Shown: positions 1 through 7,969 of the stretch, piece after piece
Numbering within the stretch: the stretch's first letter is position 1
Layout: each line of letters begins with the position of its first letter
DNA from: Mucilaginibacter_A sp964251965
GTDB lineage: Bacteria; Bacteroidota; Bacteroidia; Sphingobacteriales; Sphingobacteriaceae
Length of the DNA stretch: 64,000 bases
Direction: 5' to 3'
NCBI GenBank assembly: GCA_964251965.1
Contig: CAXULQ010000011.1
Coordinates: forward strand, 1-64,000
Position numbers and translations under genes: made by a program
Notes under the pieces: generated by a model
Told to the model about the DNA's origin: nothing
The model's input: the letters and a program-made list of their open reading frames with translations, nothing else
Database searches by the model: none

Positions 1-22
1 TTAATCCCATTTTTATCCAGTC

Positions 23-53
23 TGTGTATTCTTTCTATTATTATGTACTTTTG
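23..53 (+). promoter_or_regulatory. Candidate Bacteroidota promoter for the OmpA-like gene
   Basis: TACTTTTG at 46-53 matches the Bacteroidota -7 element TAnnTTTG exactly. A weak -33 element (TGTG near 23-26, consensus TTTG) lies 19 bases upstream. The start codon follows 27 bases after the -7 box. Confidence 0.5.
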
Positions 54-80
54 ATTACTAACCACTTAACCGACAAAATC

Positions 81-1277
81 ATGAAAGCTTTTTTATCTGT
101 TGCATGTGTTGCGTTTATTTTTAATACGTATGCCAATAATGCTGATGCCCAAGGCTTGTTGGACCGTTTAAAGCAGAAAGCCCAGGATAAATTGAATCAG
201 AAAGCTGATAATAAAGCAGACAAAACAACAAACAATGGGGTCAGCCCTTCTACATCAAACACTAATAATACTACCTCTAAATCACCTGACGGAACAGCGG
301 GAAACAATTCCACCGGCAACACAATTGCATCATACAAAAACTACGATTTTGTTCCAGGAGATAAGATCATTTTTGAATCGCAATTAGCCGATGAACGGGT
401 TGGAGAAATTCCATCACAATTTATCCTTTCCAAAGGTCAGGCAGATATCCAGGCGGAAGATGGAGAAAACGTAATCCACATACCTAAAGGCCCTTTCACC
501 GTAATAACGCCCCGGTTTTCTACCAAATCAGCTATACCGGATGCTTTTACCATCGAATTTGATTTTAAAGACGAAGCCTATGGTGTAAACCACGTAAACG
601 TAGATTTCGGCTTTAACGTTGGTACATACGGCCCTGCCGATGTGATGACTGGAATTGGTTTTAATAATAATTTTGCTACCTGGACGCTTGGAAATGTAAA
701 CTATCCGGACGAACTATTAACGGCCACAAAGCAACCAATGCAATGGCACCATTATGCTATTGCTGTTAATAAAAATGCGGGCAAGGCTTATATCGACCAG
801 TTTCGTGTTGCCAACATAAACAACCTTGCCGGCAAGCATGAACCTATTGGAATTGAGGTTGTTGCTTATGATAATTCTTACATCAAAAATATCCGTATCG
901 CTGCCGGTGGCATTGATTTATACAAAAAAGTAACAACCGACAGCAAAATTATAACACACGGAATTTTATTTGATATTGACCAGGCATCCATACAACCACA
1001 ATCAATGGGTACTATAAATACCATTTACGATTTACTCAAAAAAAATACTTCCTTAAAGTTCGAAATAGATGGCCATACCGATAACACAGGAAGTGCGGCC
1101 CATAATCTTAGCCTTTCGCAATCTCGTGCCGAAGCTGTAAAAACACAATTAGTAACTATGGGGATAGATGCCAGCCGTTTAACTACAAAAGGTTTGGGCG
1201 ATAGCAAACCATTAGGTAAAAACGATACGCCCGAAGGAAAAGCCAATAACCGCCGTGTAGAGTTTGTGAAGATGTAA
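81..1277 (+). CDS. OmpA-family outer-membrane/periplasmic protein
   Basis: A 398-residue exported protein that probably anchors the outer membrane to peptidoglycan. Translation most likely starts at the ATG at 81, giving a signal peptide (MKAFLSVACVAFIF...NNADA); the open frame extends upstream without signal-peptide character. A low-complexity stretch rich in Asn, Thr, Ser and Lys spans about residues 35-80. A middle region (about 90-290) looks like a concanavalin/LamG-type beta domain (TIEFDFKDEAYG). The last 100 residues are an OmpA C-terminal domain with FDIDQASI, DGHTDNTG and the terminal NRRVEF motif, which bind peptidoglycan in this family. The gene stands alone, followed by a 190-base gap. 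The function of the middle domain is inferred. Confidence 0.85.
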   Translation: MKAFLSVACVAFIFNTYANNADAQGLLDRLKQKAQDKLNQKADNKADKTTNNGVSPSTSNTNNTTSKSPDGTAGNNSTGNTIASYKNYDFVPGDKIIFESQLADERVGEIPSQFILSKGQADIQAEDGENVIHIPKGPFTVITPRFSTKSAIPDAFTIEFDFKDEAYGVNHVNVDFGFNVGTYGPADVMTGIGFNNNFATWTLGNVNYPDELLTATKQPMQWHHYAIAVNKNAGKAYIDQFRVANINNLAGKHEPIGIEVVAYDNSYIKNIRIAAGGIDLYKKVTTDSKIITHGILFDIDQASIQPQSMGTINTIYDLLKKNTSLKFEIDGHTDNTGSAAHNLSLSQSRAEAVKTQLVTMGIDASRLTTKGLGDSKPLGKNDTPEGKANNRRVEFVKM

Positions 1278-1455
1278 CCAAAGCGTGGTGCTGAACAATG
1301 TTTTACAATCCTGACCACGAAACTGTACAATTTTAACCTTTCAGTTTTGTTTAAACCTGCAAATTATTTTTCGGGATAATTACCTTATTTCTTCAATTTT
1401 AATTTACATTGCCGTAACAATTCTGCCTGTAATTGCTCTAACCAAAAAAAATACC

Positions 1456-1469
1456 GATAAAAGAAGTAT
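1456..1469 (-). repeat. Copy of the dispersed ATRCTTCTTTTAY motif
   Basis: Read on the minus strand this is ATACTTCTTTTATC followed by GGTATTTTTTTT. It ends at the base before the ATG of the ABC ATPase gene, so its purine-rich strand forms the 5' untranslated leader next to the start. Confidence 0.9.
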
Positions 1470-2375
1470 ATGCTGAGTATCCGCAACATTGTAAAACAGT
1501 ATGCCGGGCATCGCGCCTTGGATGACGTAAGCCTGGAAGTCGAAAAAGGAAAGATATTTGGCCTGCTTGGCCCAAACGGTGCCGGGAAAACTTCCTTAAT
1601 CCGCATTATTAACCAAATTACGGCTCCGGATTCTGGCGAGGTTTATTTTAACGGCGAGAAGCTTAACCAGTCGCACATTGAGCGCATCGGATACATGCCG
1701 GAAGAGCGCGGCCTGTACAAAAAAATGGAGATTGGCGAGCAGCTGGTTTACCTGGCACGTTTAAAAGGTTTGGAAAAAGCCGAAGCCGAACGCCGAATCA
1801 GAACCTGGTTTGAAAAGCTGGGCATGAGCGATTGGTGGGGCAAAAAAATCGAAGACCTTTCTAAAGGAATGCAACAAAAAGTGCAGTTTGTAAGCACCGT
1901 TTTACATAATCCGGAGTTGATCATTTTGGATGAGCCTTTTAGCGGATTCGATCCGGTAAATGCAGAAGTGATCAAAGATGAAATTTTGGAACTAAACCGA
2001 AAAGGTGCTACCATTATTTTTTCTACGCACCGGATGGAATCGGTAGAGGAACTGTGCGATTCTATTGCCTTGCTTAACCTTTCGCATAAAATATTGGACG
2101 GACCGGTAAAAATCATCCGCAACTCGTACCGCAATAATACTTATAAAGTAGAATTTTTGGGGAAATTGAATTTTGACGGAACTGAACCTTTTGAATTATT
2201 GCATCATATTCCAGGTTCGGAAACTGATTTAATTCAGATCAAACTCAAAGAAAATCATACAGTAAACGAAGTATTGCAGTATTTAATTCCAAAAGTCAGC
2301 ATCAACAAACTGGAAGAAGTGATCCCGACGATGAACGAAATTTTTATCCAGAAAGTAAACCAAAACCGCAAATAG
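1470..2375 (+). CDS. ABC transporter ATP-binding protein (NatA-type)
   Basis: A 301-residue ATPase of an ABC-2 type exporter. Walker A (GPNGAGKT) is at residues 34-41; the signature LSKGMQQ, Walker B LIILDEPF and the switch histidine in STHRM follow in the usual order. A C-terminal extension of about 80 residues is DUF4162-like, as in NatA-type ATPases. The partner permease begins 11 bases downstream, so the two genes form an operon. In this family the pair exports sodium, drugs or other small molecules; the substrate cannot be told from sequence. The ATG directly follows a copy of the dispersed motif. Confidence 0.9.
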   Translation: MLSIRNIVKQYAGHRALDDVSLEVEKGKIFGLLGPNGAGKTSLIRIINQITAPDSGEVYFNGEKLNQSHIERIGYMPEERGLYKKMEIGEQLVYLARLKGLEKAEAERRIRTWFEKLGMSDWWGKKIEDLSKGMQQKVQFVSTVLHNPELIILDEPFSGFDPVNAEVIKDEILELNRKGATIIFSTHRMESVEELCDSIALLNLSHKILDGPVKIIRNSYRNNTYKVEFLGKLNFDGTEPFELLHHIPGSETDLIQIKLKENHTVNEVLQYLIPKVSINKLEEVIPTMNEIFIQKVNQNRK

Positions 2376-2386
2376 CAATTACCGCC

Positions 2387-3718
2387 ATGAACAAAACTTT
2401 ACTTATCATTCAGCGTGAATATTTGGCGCGGGTAAAAAAGAAATCTTTTATCCTGATGACTTTCCTCGTTCCCGGCTTGATCCTGGCCATGTACGGCGTG
2501 ATTTATTTGATCGCAGCCAACAGCGACAGCTTAAACAAAGTGAGGGAAATTAAAGTGATCGACCAAAGCGGAACGTTTGCGGGGAAATTAAAAGATCATA
2601 AAAACGTGCATTTCAGCACACTCAACCAATCGTTGCCCGAAGCCAAGAAAGCGGCCAAAAAGAATGAGGATTTGTTTATCCTTTTCATTCCAAAAGATTT
2701 AACTGCTAAAAATAATGTCCAGATATTTTCTGAAAAGAAACCCAATTTTGCACTGGTGGACGAAGTAGAAAAGCAATTGAATACCATTGCAACCACGCAA
2801 AACATGACGGCTGCCGGTATTGATGTGATGAAATTAAGCGGATTGAAAAGCAATATCTCCGCAGAAACCAAGCAACTGACAGCCGACGGCGAAAAAGACA
2901 GCAACCTGGCTTCTGCTTATGGCATCGGCGTTGCTTCTGCTATCCTGATTTACCTTTCGCTATTTATTTACGGTGCACAAGTGATGCGCGGCGTGATTGA
3001 AGAAAAAACCAACCGGATTATCGAAGTAATTGTGTCTTCGGTAAAACCGTTCCAACTAATGCTGGGCAAAATTTTGGGCGTAGGTTTGGTTGGTTTAACG
3101 CAGTTTTTGTTGTGGATTGTCCTTTCCACCACGGTTACCAATATTGCCGAAAAAGTTTTTACCAAACATGAAACTGCCGTTGAACAAACCAATCAAACTA
3201 AAATAAAGGATGGTAAAAACAGTACGCCGCAACAAGTGCAGGCACCGATCGGCAATCCGGTTATGAACTTTTTGGACAGTTTGAAAGGGATCAATTACGG
3301 CTACATCGTCGGCTGTTTTATCTTTTATTTTCTGTCGGGATATTTGCTTTACAGTGCTTTATTTGCGGCAGTTGGTTCTGCAGTGGACAGCGAAACGGAA
3401 ACGCAGCAGTTTATGTTTCCCATCACGCTCCCGCTTTTGTTTACTTACATTTTGTCTTTTGCTTATTTGGTTAACAATCCGGATAGCAGCCTTGCTTTCT
3501 GGCTTTCTGTGATCCCGTTTACCGCGCCAATTGCTATGATGGTTCGCGTGCCATTCGGCGTACCCGACTGGCAATTAGCTTTATCCATGGTGATGATGGT
3601 TGCCGGATTTTTATTCACGACTTGGGTTGCCGCACGCATTTACCGCGTTGGCGTGCTGATGTATGGCAAGAAAACGAGTTATAAAGAATTGGCGAAATGG
3701 TTTTTTTACAAAGAGTGA
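2387..3718 (+). CDS. ABC-2 type permease (NatB-like)
   Basis: A 443-residue integral membrane partner of the upstream ATPase. An N-terminal transmembrane segment (about residues 21-45) is followed by a long extracytoplasmic domain (about 50-175), then roughly five further hydrophobic segments. The motif RGVIEEKTNRIIEVIVSSVKP before the second membrane block is typical of the NatB/ABC-2 family. It has the usual length. The genes are 11 bases apart and presumably cotranscribed. Substrate unknown. Confidence 0.88.
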   Translation: MNKTLLIIQREYLARVKKKSFILMTFLVPGLILAMYGVIYLIAANSDSLNKVREIKVIDQSGTFAGKLKDHKNVHFSTLNQSLPEAKKAAKKNEDLFILFIPKDLTAKNNVQIFSEKKPNFALVDEVEKQLNTIATTQNMTAAGIDVMKLSGLKSNISAETKQLTADGEKDSNLASAYGIGVASAILIYLSLFIYGAQVMRGVIEEKTNRIIEVIVSSVKPFQLMLGKILGVGLVGLTQFLLWIVLSTTVTNIAEKVFTKHETAVEQTNQTKIKDGKNSTPQQVQAPIGNPVMNFLDSLKGINYGYIVGCFIFYFLSGYLLYSALFAAVGSAVDSETETQQFMFPITLPLLFTYILSFAYLVNNPDSSLAFWLSVIPFTAPIAMMVRVPFGVPDWQLALSMVMMVAGFLFTTWVAARIYRVGVLMYGKKTSYKELAKWFFYKE

Positions 3719-3824
3719 TTTTTTTAACGTTTTTTTTGCGTGAACAAAAAGAACGTAAAGAATTATTTCCTCATGCGTTCAAAATAACAGCAACACATTA
3801 AGAACAGTTCTCAGTTTGTTATTT

Positions 3825-4748
3825 ATGAACCAACGCATCGCCGTGATGGACCTCGGCACCAATACTTTTCATTTATTGATTGCAGAAAAAGCGGCAAACG
3901 GTTTTCAAACAATTTTGCACATAACAGAAGCCGTAAAACTGGGCGAAGGCGGCATGAAAGACGGTTTGATTAATGCGGAAGCTTTTAAACGCGGCTTGAA
4001 AACTATGGAGCTTTTCGCCGAAAAAATACGGATAAAAGAAGCATCACAAGTTCGGGCCGTGGCAACTTCGGCTATCCGCAGCACCAAAAATGGGAATGAT
4101 TTTATCAACGAAGTAAAAAAACGAACTGGTATTGAAATCGAAGTAATTGATGGTTTGCAGGAAGCCGGATTAATTTATAAAGGCGTAAAAAGCTCTGGAA
4201 TTTTATCAGCAGAAAAAGCTTTGATCCTGGATATTGGCGGTGGCAGTGTAGAATTTATTTTATGCGATGAACAGGAAATTTACTGGAAACAAAGCTTCGA
4301 AATTGGTGCCCAACGTTTGCGGCAGCTTTTCCATCAAACCGATCCAATCACTTTAGAAAATATCCAAAAGCTAAACCACTATTTAGACGAACAATTGCAG
4401 ATGCTGTTTTTATCGATTAAAAAACAGGATGTGCAAAATTTAATCGGTTCTTCCGGATCTTTTGAAACTTATGCAGAAATGATCGAGGTTGAAAAAGGCA
4501 ATTCATTTAATATTCAAAACATCAAAACTTATAATTTCAAAATTGATGATTTTAATGAAGTTGCTAATTGGTTACAGGATTCTACTCACCAGGAAAGGTT
4601 GGCTAAAAAAAGCATTATTCCGCTTCGGGTTGATATGATTGTGGTTGCTTCGCTCATTACTTCTTTTATCATGCAAAAATTGGAAATTCAAAAACTAAGC
4701 ATGACTACTTATTCTTTGAAAGAAGGCGTTTTGGCGGAGATGGAATGA
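3825..4748 (+). CDS. Ppx/GppA phosphatase family protein
   Basis: A 307-residue exopolyphosphatase/guanosine pentaphosphate phosphatase-like enzyme of the ASKHA fold. The N-terminus AVMDLGTNTFHLL is the phosphate-1 motif and LILDIGGGSVEF the phosphate-2 motif. It contains only the N-terminal catalytic part, about 300 residues, without the HD-type extension of E. coli Ppx. The ATG at 3825 is preferred over an in-frame TTG nine bases earlier. Substrate (polyphosphate or pppGpp) is not resolved. The gene carries copies of the dispersed motif at 4031-4044 and 4658-4670 and the sister motif at 4401-4415. Confidence 0.88.
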   Translation: MNQRIAVMDLGTNTFHLLIAEKAANGFQTILHITEAVKLGEGGMKDGLINAEAFKRGLKTMELFAEKIRIKEASQVRAVATSAIRSTKNGNDFINEVKKRTGIEIEVIDGLQEAGLIYKGVKSSGILSAEKALILDIGGGSVEFILCDEQEIYWKQSFEIGAQRLRQLFHQTDPITLENIQKLNHYLDEQLQMLFLSIKKQDVQNLIGSSGSFETYAEMIEVEKGNSFNIQNIKTYNFKIDDFNEVANWLQDSTHQERLAKKSIIPLRVDMIVVASLITSFIMQKLEIQKLSMTTYSLKEGVLAEME

Positions 4749-4806
4749 CGGTTTTCAGCTATCAGTTGTCAGCTTTCGGCCGCTTGCAAAAGCTGATTGC
4801 AGAAAG
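4749..4806. repeat. Degenerate CAGCTATCAG/AGCTTTCGGC spacer repeat
   Basis: The spacer between convergent ppx and maf is made of reiterated, partly inverted AGCTATCAG, AGCTTTCGGC and AGCTGATTGC-like words. Related text recurs at 21835-21880 and 26320-26375. It looks like non-coding spacer repeat. Confidence 0.4.
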
Positions 4807-5379
4807 CTATTGGCTGATCGCTATTAGCTGCTGATACAATTTTTCCGTAGGCAAACCAACAACATTAGTATAAGAACCTTCAATCCGTTGAATACCAACC
4901 AAACCAATCCATTCCTGAATGCCATAAGCACCGGCCTTATCCATCGGGTTAAAATTTTCTACATAATAACGGATTTCCTCATCCAACAGCGGGCGGAAAA
5001 GCACTTCAGAAACATCAAAAAAAGTGTTTTGCTGATGTTTGTACAGCAAACTTACGCCGGTAATTACCTGATGTTTTCGACCGGAGAGCAGTTGCAACAT
5101 CGCGATGGCATGTTCCGGTGTTTCGGGTTTGCCTAAAATTTGATTTTCTACGGAAACAATTGTATCCGCCGTAATTACTATTTCATCATCTACAATTTCA
5201 TCAAATGCTGCTGCTTTTTTTTGGGCGATAAAAACAGCAATCTCTTCGGGCGATAAACCTTCGGGATAAGATTCGTCAACTTCTTTCAAAACGATCCGAA
5301 AGTTGAAATTCATCAACCTAAGCAATTCCTGCCTGCGCGGGGATTTAGAAGCCAGGATTATCGGTGGGAATTGTTGCAT
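4807..5379 (-). CDS. maf: Maf-family nucleoside triphosphate pyrophosphatase
   Basis: A 191-residue house-cleaning pyrophosphatase that hydrolyses non-canonical nucleotides such as dTTP/UTP variants in this family. The N-terminal signature is ILASKSPRRQELL, followed by ESYPEG, ITADTIVS, GKP and SGRKHQVITG, then the C-terminal DKAGAYGIQ motif; all expected elements are present. The ATG at 5379 gives the canonical N-terminus; an upstream in-frame ATG would add residues encoded by a dispersed repeat and is rejected. It converges with ppx and is followed upstream by kdsC on the same strand. Confidence 0.9.
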   Translation of the reverse strand: MQQFPPIILASKSPRRQELLRLMNFNFRIVLKEVDESYPEGLSPEEIAVFIAQKKAAAFDEIVDDEIVITADTIVSVENQILGKPETPEHAIAMLQLLSGRKHQVITGVSLLYKHQQNTFFDVSEVLFRPLLDEEIRYYVENFNPMDKAGAYGIQEWIGLVGIQRIEGSYTNVVGLPTEKLYQQLIAISQ

Positions 5380-5390
5380 GATGTGTTTTG

Positions 5391-5427
5391 GCCTCACCCC
5401 GGCCCTCTCCACAGGAGAGGGAGACAT
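5391..5427. repeat. Half copy of a dispersed palindromic (CCTCACCC) repeat
   Basis: GCCTCACCCCGGCCCTCTCC followed by a short AGGAGAGGGAGAC arm matches the left half of the complete element at 39559-39652. The right half recurs at 28204-28240. Confidence 0.7.
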
Positions 5428-5487
5428 GTTGGCTACCTTTTTAGATTTTACTTTTTTACCTTTCCGCCTTTAACCTTTCCGCCTCAC

Positions 5488-6003
5488 TCAAAAACTCGTC
5501 GCGTTTTCTTTCATCCATTGGTCCTGGATTTTTAACACTTTTTCAATCACATCGCGTACGCAACCTCTTCCGCCTAAAACCGGCGAAATGTATTCGGCAG
5601 CAGCTTTTACTTCTTCGCAAGCATCTGCCGGGCAAGTTGGCAAACCTACTTTCTTCATCACATCCAAATCAGGGATATCGTCGCCCATGTACAAAATTTC
5701 TTCGGGCTTTAATTGCATATCGGCCACAACGCGTTCGTAAACTTCCAGCTTGTGGCTAATTCCCAAAAAAACATCCTTCACGCCCAAACCATTTAACCGC
5801 GATAAAACGCCTTGCGAACGTCCGCCAGAAATCACCGCAATATAATAACCGGATTTGATAGCGTGATTTATGGCGTAACCATCTTTTACGTTGAAATGCC
5901 GCATCTGGTCGCCGTTTTCCGCAACGGTAATATCGCCGTTGGTTAAAACGCCATCGACATCAAAAATAAAAGCTTTGATGTTTTTTAGTTTTTCGAAATA
6001 CAT
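5488..6003 (-). CDS. kdsC: KDO-8-phosphate phosphatase (HAD superfamily)
   Basis: A 171-residue HAD phosphatase that releases phosphate from 3-deoxy-D-manno-octulosonate 8-phosphate in lipopolysaccharide inner-core synthesis. The catalytic motif FDVDGVLTNG (motif I) lies near residue 15, SGG is motif II, and GDDIPDLDVM is motif III with the conserved Lys region before it. KdsC has no cap domain and is about 170-190 residues, as here. The ATG at 6003 is chosen; the longer frame runs into repetitive spacer. Upstream neighbour is iscX. It indicates that the organism makes KDO-containing LPS. Confidence 0.88.
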   Translation of the reverse strand: MYFEKLKNIKAFIFDVDGVLTNGDITVAENGDQMRHFNVKDGYAINHAIKSGYYIAVISGGRSQGVLSRLNGLGVKDVFLGISHKLEVYERVVADMQLKPEEILYMGDDIPDLDVMKKVGLPTCPADACEEVKAAAEYISPVLGGRGCVRDVIEKVLKIQDQWMKENATSF

Positions 6004-6085
6004 GGAGGAAGTTGTGGGTTGAAGGTTATCGGTTGCAAGTTCTGAATGTTGAACCGGCAACTCACAACCCAAAACCGGCAACTGA
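6004..6085. repeat. Degenerate spacer repeat between iscX and kdsC
   Basis: Reiterated GGTTGCAAGTT/AACCGGCAACTCACAACCC-type words, partly inverted, fill the gap. No gene or clear terminator is seen. Confidence 0.35.
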
Positions 6086-6086
6086 A

Positions 6087-6329
6087 TTATTGATTATCGC
6101 GCCACTCGTAAGCCCAGGCGGTTTGAATTTGCTCTAAATGCCCTTCGTTGCTTTCTTCGCGTTTGCCTACAAAGTTTGGCAGCGTGAGCACCCATTCTAA
6201 CAAATCTGTAAAACGTACACGGTAAATTTTGGAATCGTTAAAATCGTCTCCGAATTTTTCGTACAAACTCATGGCAATGTCTTCGTAATCGTTCCAATGA
6301 ATGGGCAGGGCAAAATCTTTATCCAACAT
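6087..6329 (-). CDS. iscX: Fe-S assembly protein IscX
   Basis: An 80-residue acidic protein matching IscX (YfhJ): it opens with a PIHWNDYEDIA core, continues with the acidic FGDDFND segment, and ends LEQIQTAWAYEW. IscX binds the cysteine desulfurase IscS and iron and modulates Fe-S cluster assembly. Length equals the family norm (about 66-80). It lies 17 bases downstream of the ferredoxin gene on the same strand, an isc-type association, although iscS, iscU and hscAB are not in this window. Confidence 0.85.
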   Translation of the reverse strand: MLDKDFALPIHWNDYEDIAMSLYEKFGDDFNDSKIYRVRFTDLLEWVLTLPNFVGKREESNEGHLEQIQTAWAYEWRDNQ

Positions 6330-6346
6330 AATTATTTTGAGGTTTT

Positions 6347-6679
6347 TTAATGACCAAGAAATTGAGACTGGTCTGGAATGGTTACTTCAATATCGCCATC
6401 GATCATTACACATTGGCAGCCCAAACGCGAAGTGATGCGCGGGTTAACGGCACGGTCTATAAAATCTTCTTCTTTGTCGGATATTTCCTGCACATTGTCC
6501 ATGCCTTTGTTTACGTAAATGTGGCAGGTGCTGCAGCCGCAAACGCCGCCGCAATTGTGTTGCAAGTCAATTCCGTTTTCTAAACAAACATCCAATACAG
6601 ATTCTCCTTCGGCAATCGGCAGTTCTACGGCTTGCATTCCTGCTTCTTCAAAGTTAATCCTGACGTTAAAAATTTCCAT
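6347..6679 (-). CDS. 2Fe-2S ferredoxin (adrenodoxin type)
   Basis: A 110-residue ferredoxin with the C-x5-C-x2-C arrangement in NCGGVCGCSTCHIYV and a fourth ligand Cys in RLGCQC, the pattern of adrenodoxin/Isc-type ferredoxins that donate electrons to Fe-S cluster assembly. There is an extra Cys in GVCGC. The ATG at 6679 is chosen over a TTG nine bases earlier. It probably shares a transcript with iscX, supporting an Fe-S biogenesis role. Confidence 0.88.
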   Translation of the reverse strand: MEIFNVRINFEEAGMQAVELPIAEGESVLDVCLENGIDLQHNCGGVCGCSTCHIYVNKGMDNVQEISDKEEDFIDRAVNPRITSRLGCQCVMIDGDIEVTIPDQSQFLGH

Positions 6680-6704
6680 TGCCCGCAAAAGTAATAATTT
6701 TAGT

Positions 6705-7481
6705 TCAGGCTGACGTTGATTTGTCCATTTTGATAATGCCCTGACTAAGCAAACGGTACATTTCCTGCCAATCCGGTTGCTGTTGCAGTAAAGCTAAATG
6801 CGCTTCCATTGTTTGCTTATCACCACGAACGGCAGGACCAGTTTGTACTGTTGAAGGTAGAAACTCTTGTACTTTTAAGGCCGTTTCAAGGATTAAAGGT
6901 TTCATCAGATTGAAATCCATTTGCTGTTCTTGCAACAATTTGGCAGTTATCGAATATAAATAATTAGGAAAGTTGCACGCGAAAATAGCAGCCAAATGCA
7001 AAATTTTACGTTGATTGGAATCGATGTAGGAAACATTTTTACTGATGGTTTTTCCAAGTTTCAACAAAAGCTCCATACTGTTTTTATCGGTACTTTCTAT
7101 GCAAAGCGGAACGGAACTAAAGTCCAATTCCCGGTTTTTAGAAAAAGTTTGCAAAGGATAAAAAACGCCGCAAGTATCAAAATGCTTTTCCAAAGTTTGC
7201 ATACTTACCGCGCCGCTTGTATGTACAACCAATACATTTTTTAGGTTGATAAAAGAAGCAACATCTTCAATTACATCATCTTTTACGGAGATGATAATGA
7301 GATCCGTATCAGCATAAATATCAGTTAATTTATCAATCGGTTCTGCTTTTACATGATATGCAAGTATGGCGGCATGTTGCAAGTTACGGCTCCAAACTTG
7401 TACAATTTGATGGCCGGCATTTTTAAACGCAGCACCCAGATGCGTGGCAACATTGCCCGAACCGATAAGTGTGATGCGCAT
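6705..7481 (-). CDS. Rossmann-fold DUF2520 protein
   Basis: A 258-residue protein with an N-terminal NAD(P)-binding Rossmann motif (TLIGSGNVATHLG), related to pyrroline-5-carboxylate reductase/ketopantoate reductase-like folds, and a C-terminal DUF2520 helical domain (about residues 125-255). This pair is common in Bacteroidota but its substrate is unknown. It starts 19 bases beyond the DUF4440 stop. The sister motif ATACTGTTTTTATCGG occurs inside it at 7075-7090. Confidence 0.75.
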   Translation of the reverse strand: MRITLIGSGNVATHLGAAFKNAGHQIVQVWSRNLQHAAILAYHVKAEPIDKLTDIYADTDLIIISVKDDVIEDVASFINLKNVLVVHTSGAVSMQTLEKHFDTCGVFYPLQTFSKNRELDFSSVPLCIESTDKNSMELLLKLGKTISKNVSYIDSNQRKILHLAAIFACNFPNYLYSITAKLLQEQQMDFNLMKPLILETALKVQEFLPSTVQTGPAVRGDKQTMEAHLALLQQQPDWQEMYRLLSQGIIKMDKSTSA

Positions 7482-7489
7482 TTTTATGT

Positions 7490-7504
7490 GATAAAAGAAG
7501 CTAT
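7490..7504 (-). repeat. Copy of the dispersed motif overlapping a stop codon
   Basis: Minus-strand reading is ATAGCTTCTTTTATC followed by ACATAAAAA. It covers the stop codon of the DUF4440 gene and lies just upstream of the DUF2520 start. Confidence 0.8.
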
Positions 7505-7932
7505 AGCTTATAAGCTTGTCTTCCCAGCAATTTCCATTCGCCTTTTTCTTTAACCCAAACCAGCATTACACCGATGTTTACGGTTCCCGGTTTTCCGCCG
7601 TCGTTGGTTTCTGCGGAAAGTTTGTGGCGTACAATAGCAGTTTGATCTTTTACAGTGATGGTTTGATCCGTTAAACTGATCGTTACAAAATCTGATTGTC
7701 CGCTTGCAATTGCATCCACAAAAGCAGCTTTATCTTGTAGTTTTCCACTGGAATGTCCATAAGTTAACGCATCCGAACTGATGTTCTCCAAAGCGGTTTT
7801 GTTGCCATCGATCATTGCTTTCTTCAAAGTTTCAACTGCTGCGGCAACTTGTTTTTCTTCTTTAGTTTGTGCTTGTACAGATACAGAAATAGTTGCAATC
7901 AAAACCAAAATTAAGCTTACTAATTTTTGCAT
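7501..7932 (-). CDS. Exported DUF4440/NTF2-like protein
   Basis: A 143-residue protein with a clear signal peptide (MQKLVSLILVLIATISVSVQA) and a single NTF2-like fold domain of the DUF4440/SnoaL type, with the recurring VETLKKAMIDGNKTALEN start and the final VWVKEKGEWKLLGRQ strand. Periplasmic proteins of this kind are common in Bacteroidota; some bind small ligands, but function here is unknown. The start codon follows directly after a dispersed-motif copy (TTCTTTTACC ATG). Confidence 0.75.
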   Translation of the reverse strand: MQKLVSLILVLIATISVSVQAQTKEEKQVAAAVETLKKAMIDGNKTALENISSDALTYGHSSGKLQDKAAFVDAIASGQSDFVTISLTDQTITVKDQTAIVRHKLSAETNDGGKPGTVNIGVMLVWVKEKGEWKLLGRQAYKL

Positions 7933-7933
7933 G

Positions 7934-7946
7934 GTAAAAGAAGTAT
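7934..7946 (-). repeat. Copy of the dispersed motif abutting a start codon
   Basis: On the minus strand ATACTTCTTTTAC is followed by C and then the ATG of the DUF4440 gene. Confidence 0.9.
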
Positions 7947-7969
7947 GTTGTTAACAGATCATGATTTAA

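Noticed and set aside
5380..5427. Longer maf protein starting at 5427
   Set aside because: The extra 16 residues come from a dispersed repeat and are not in the family.
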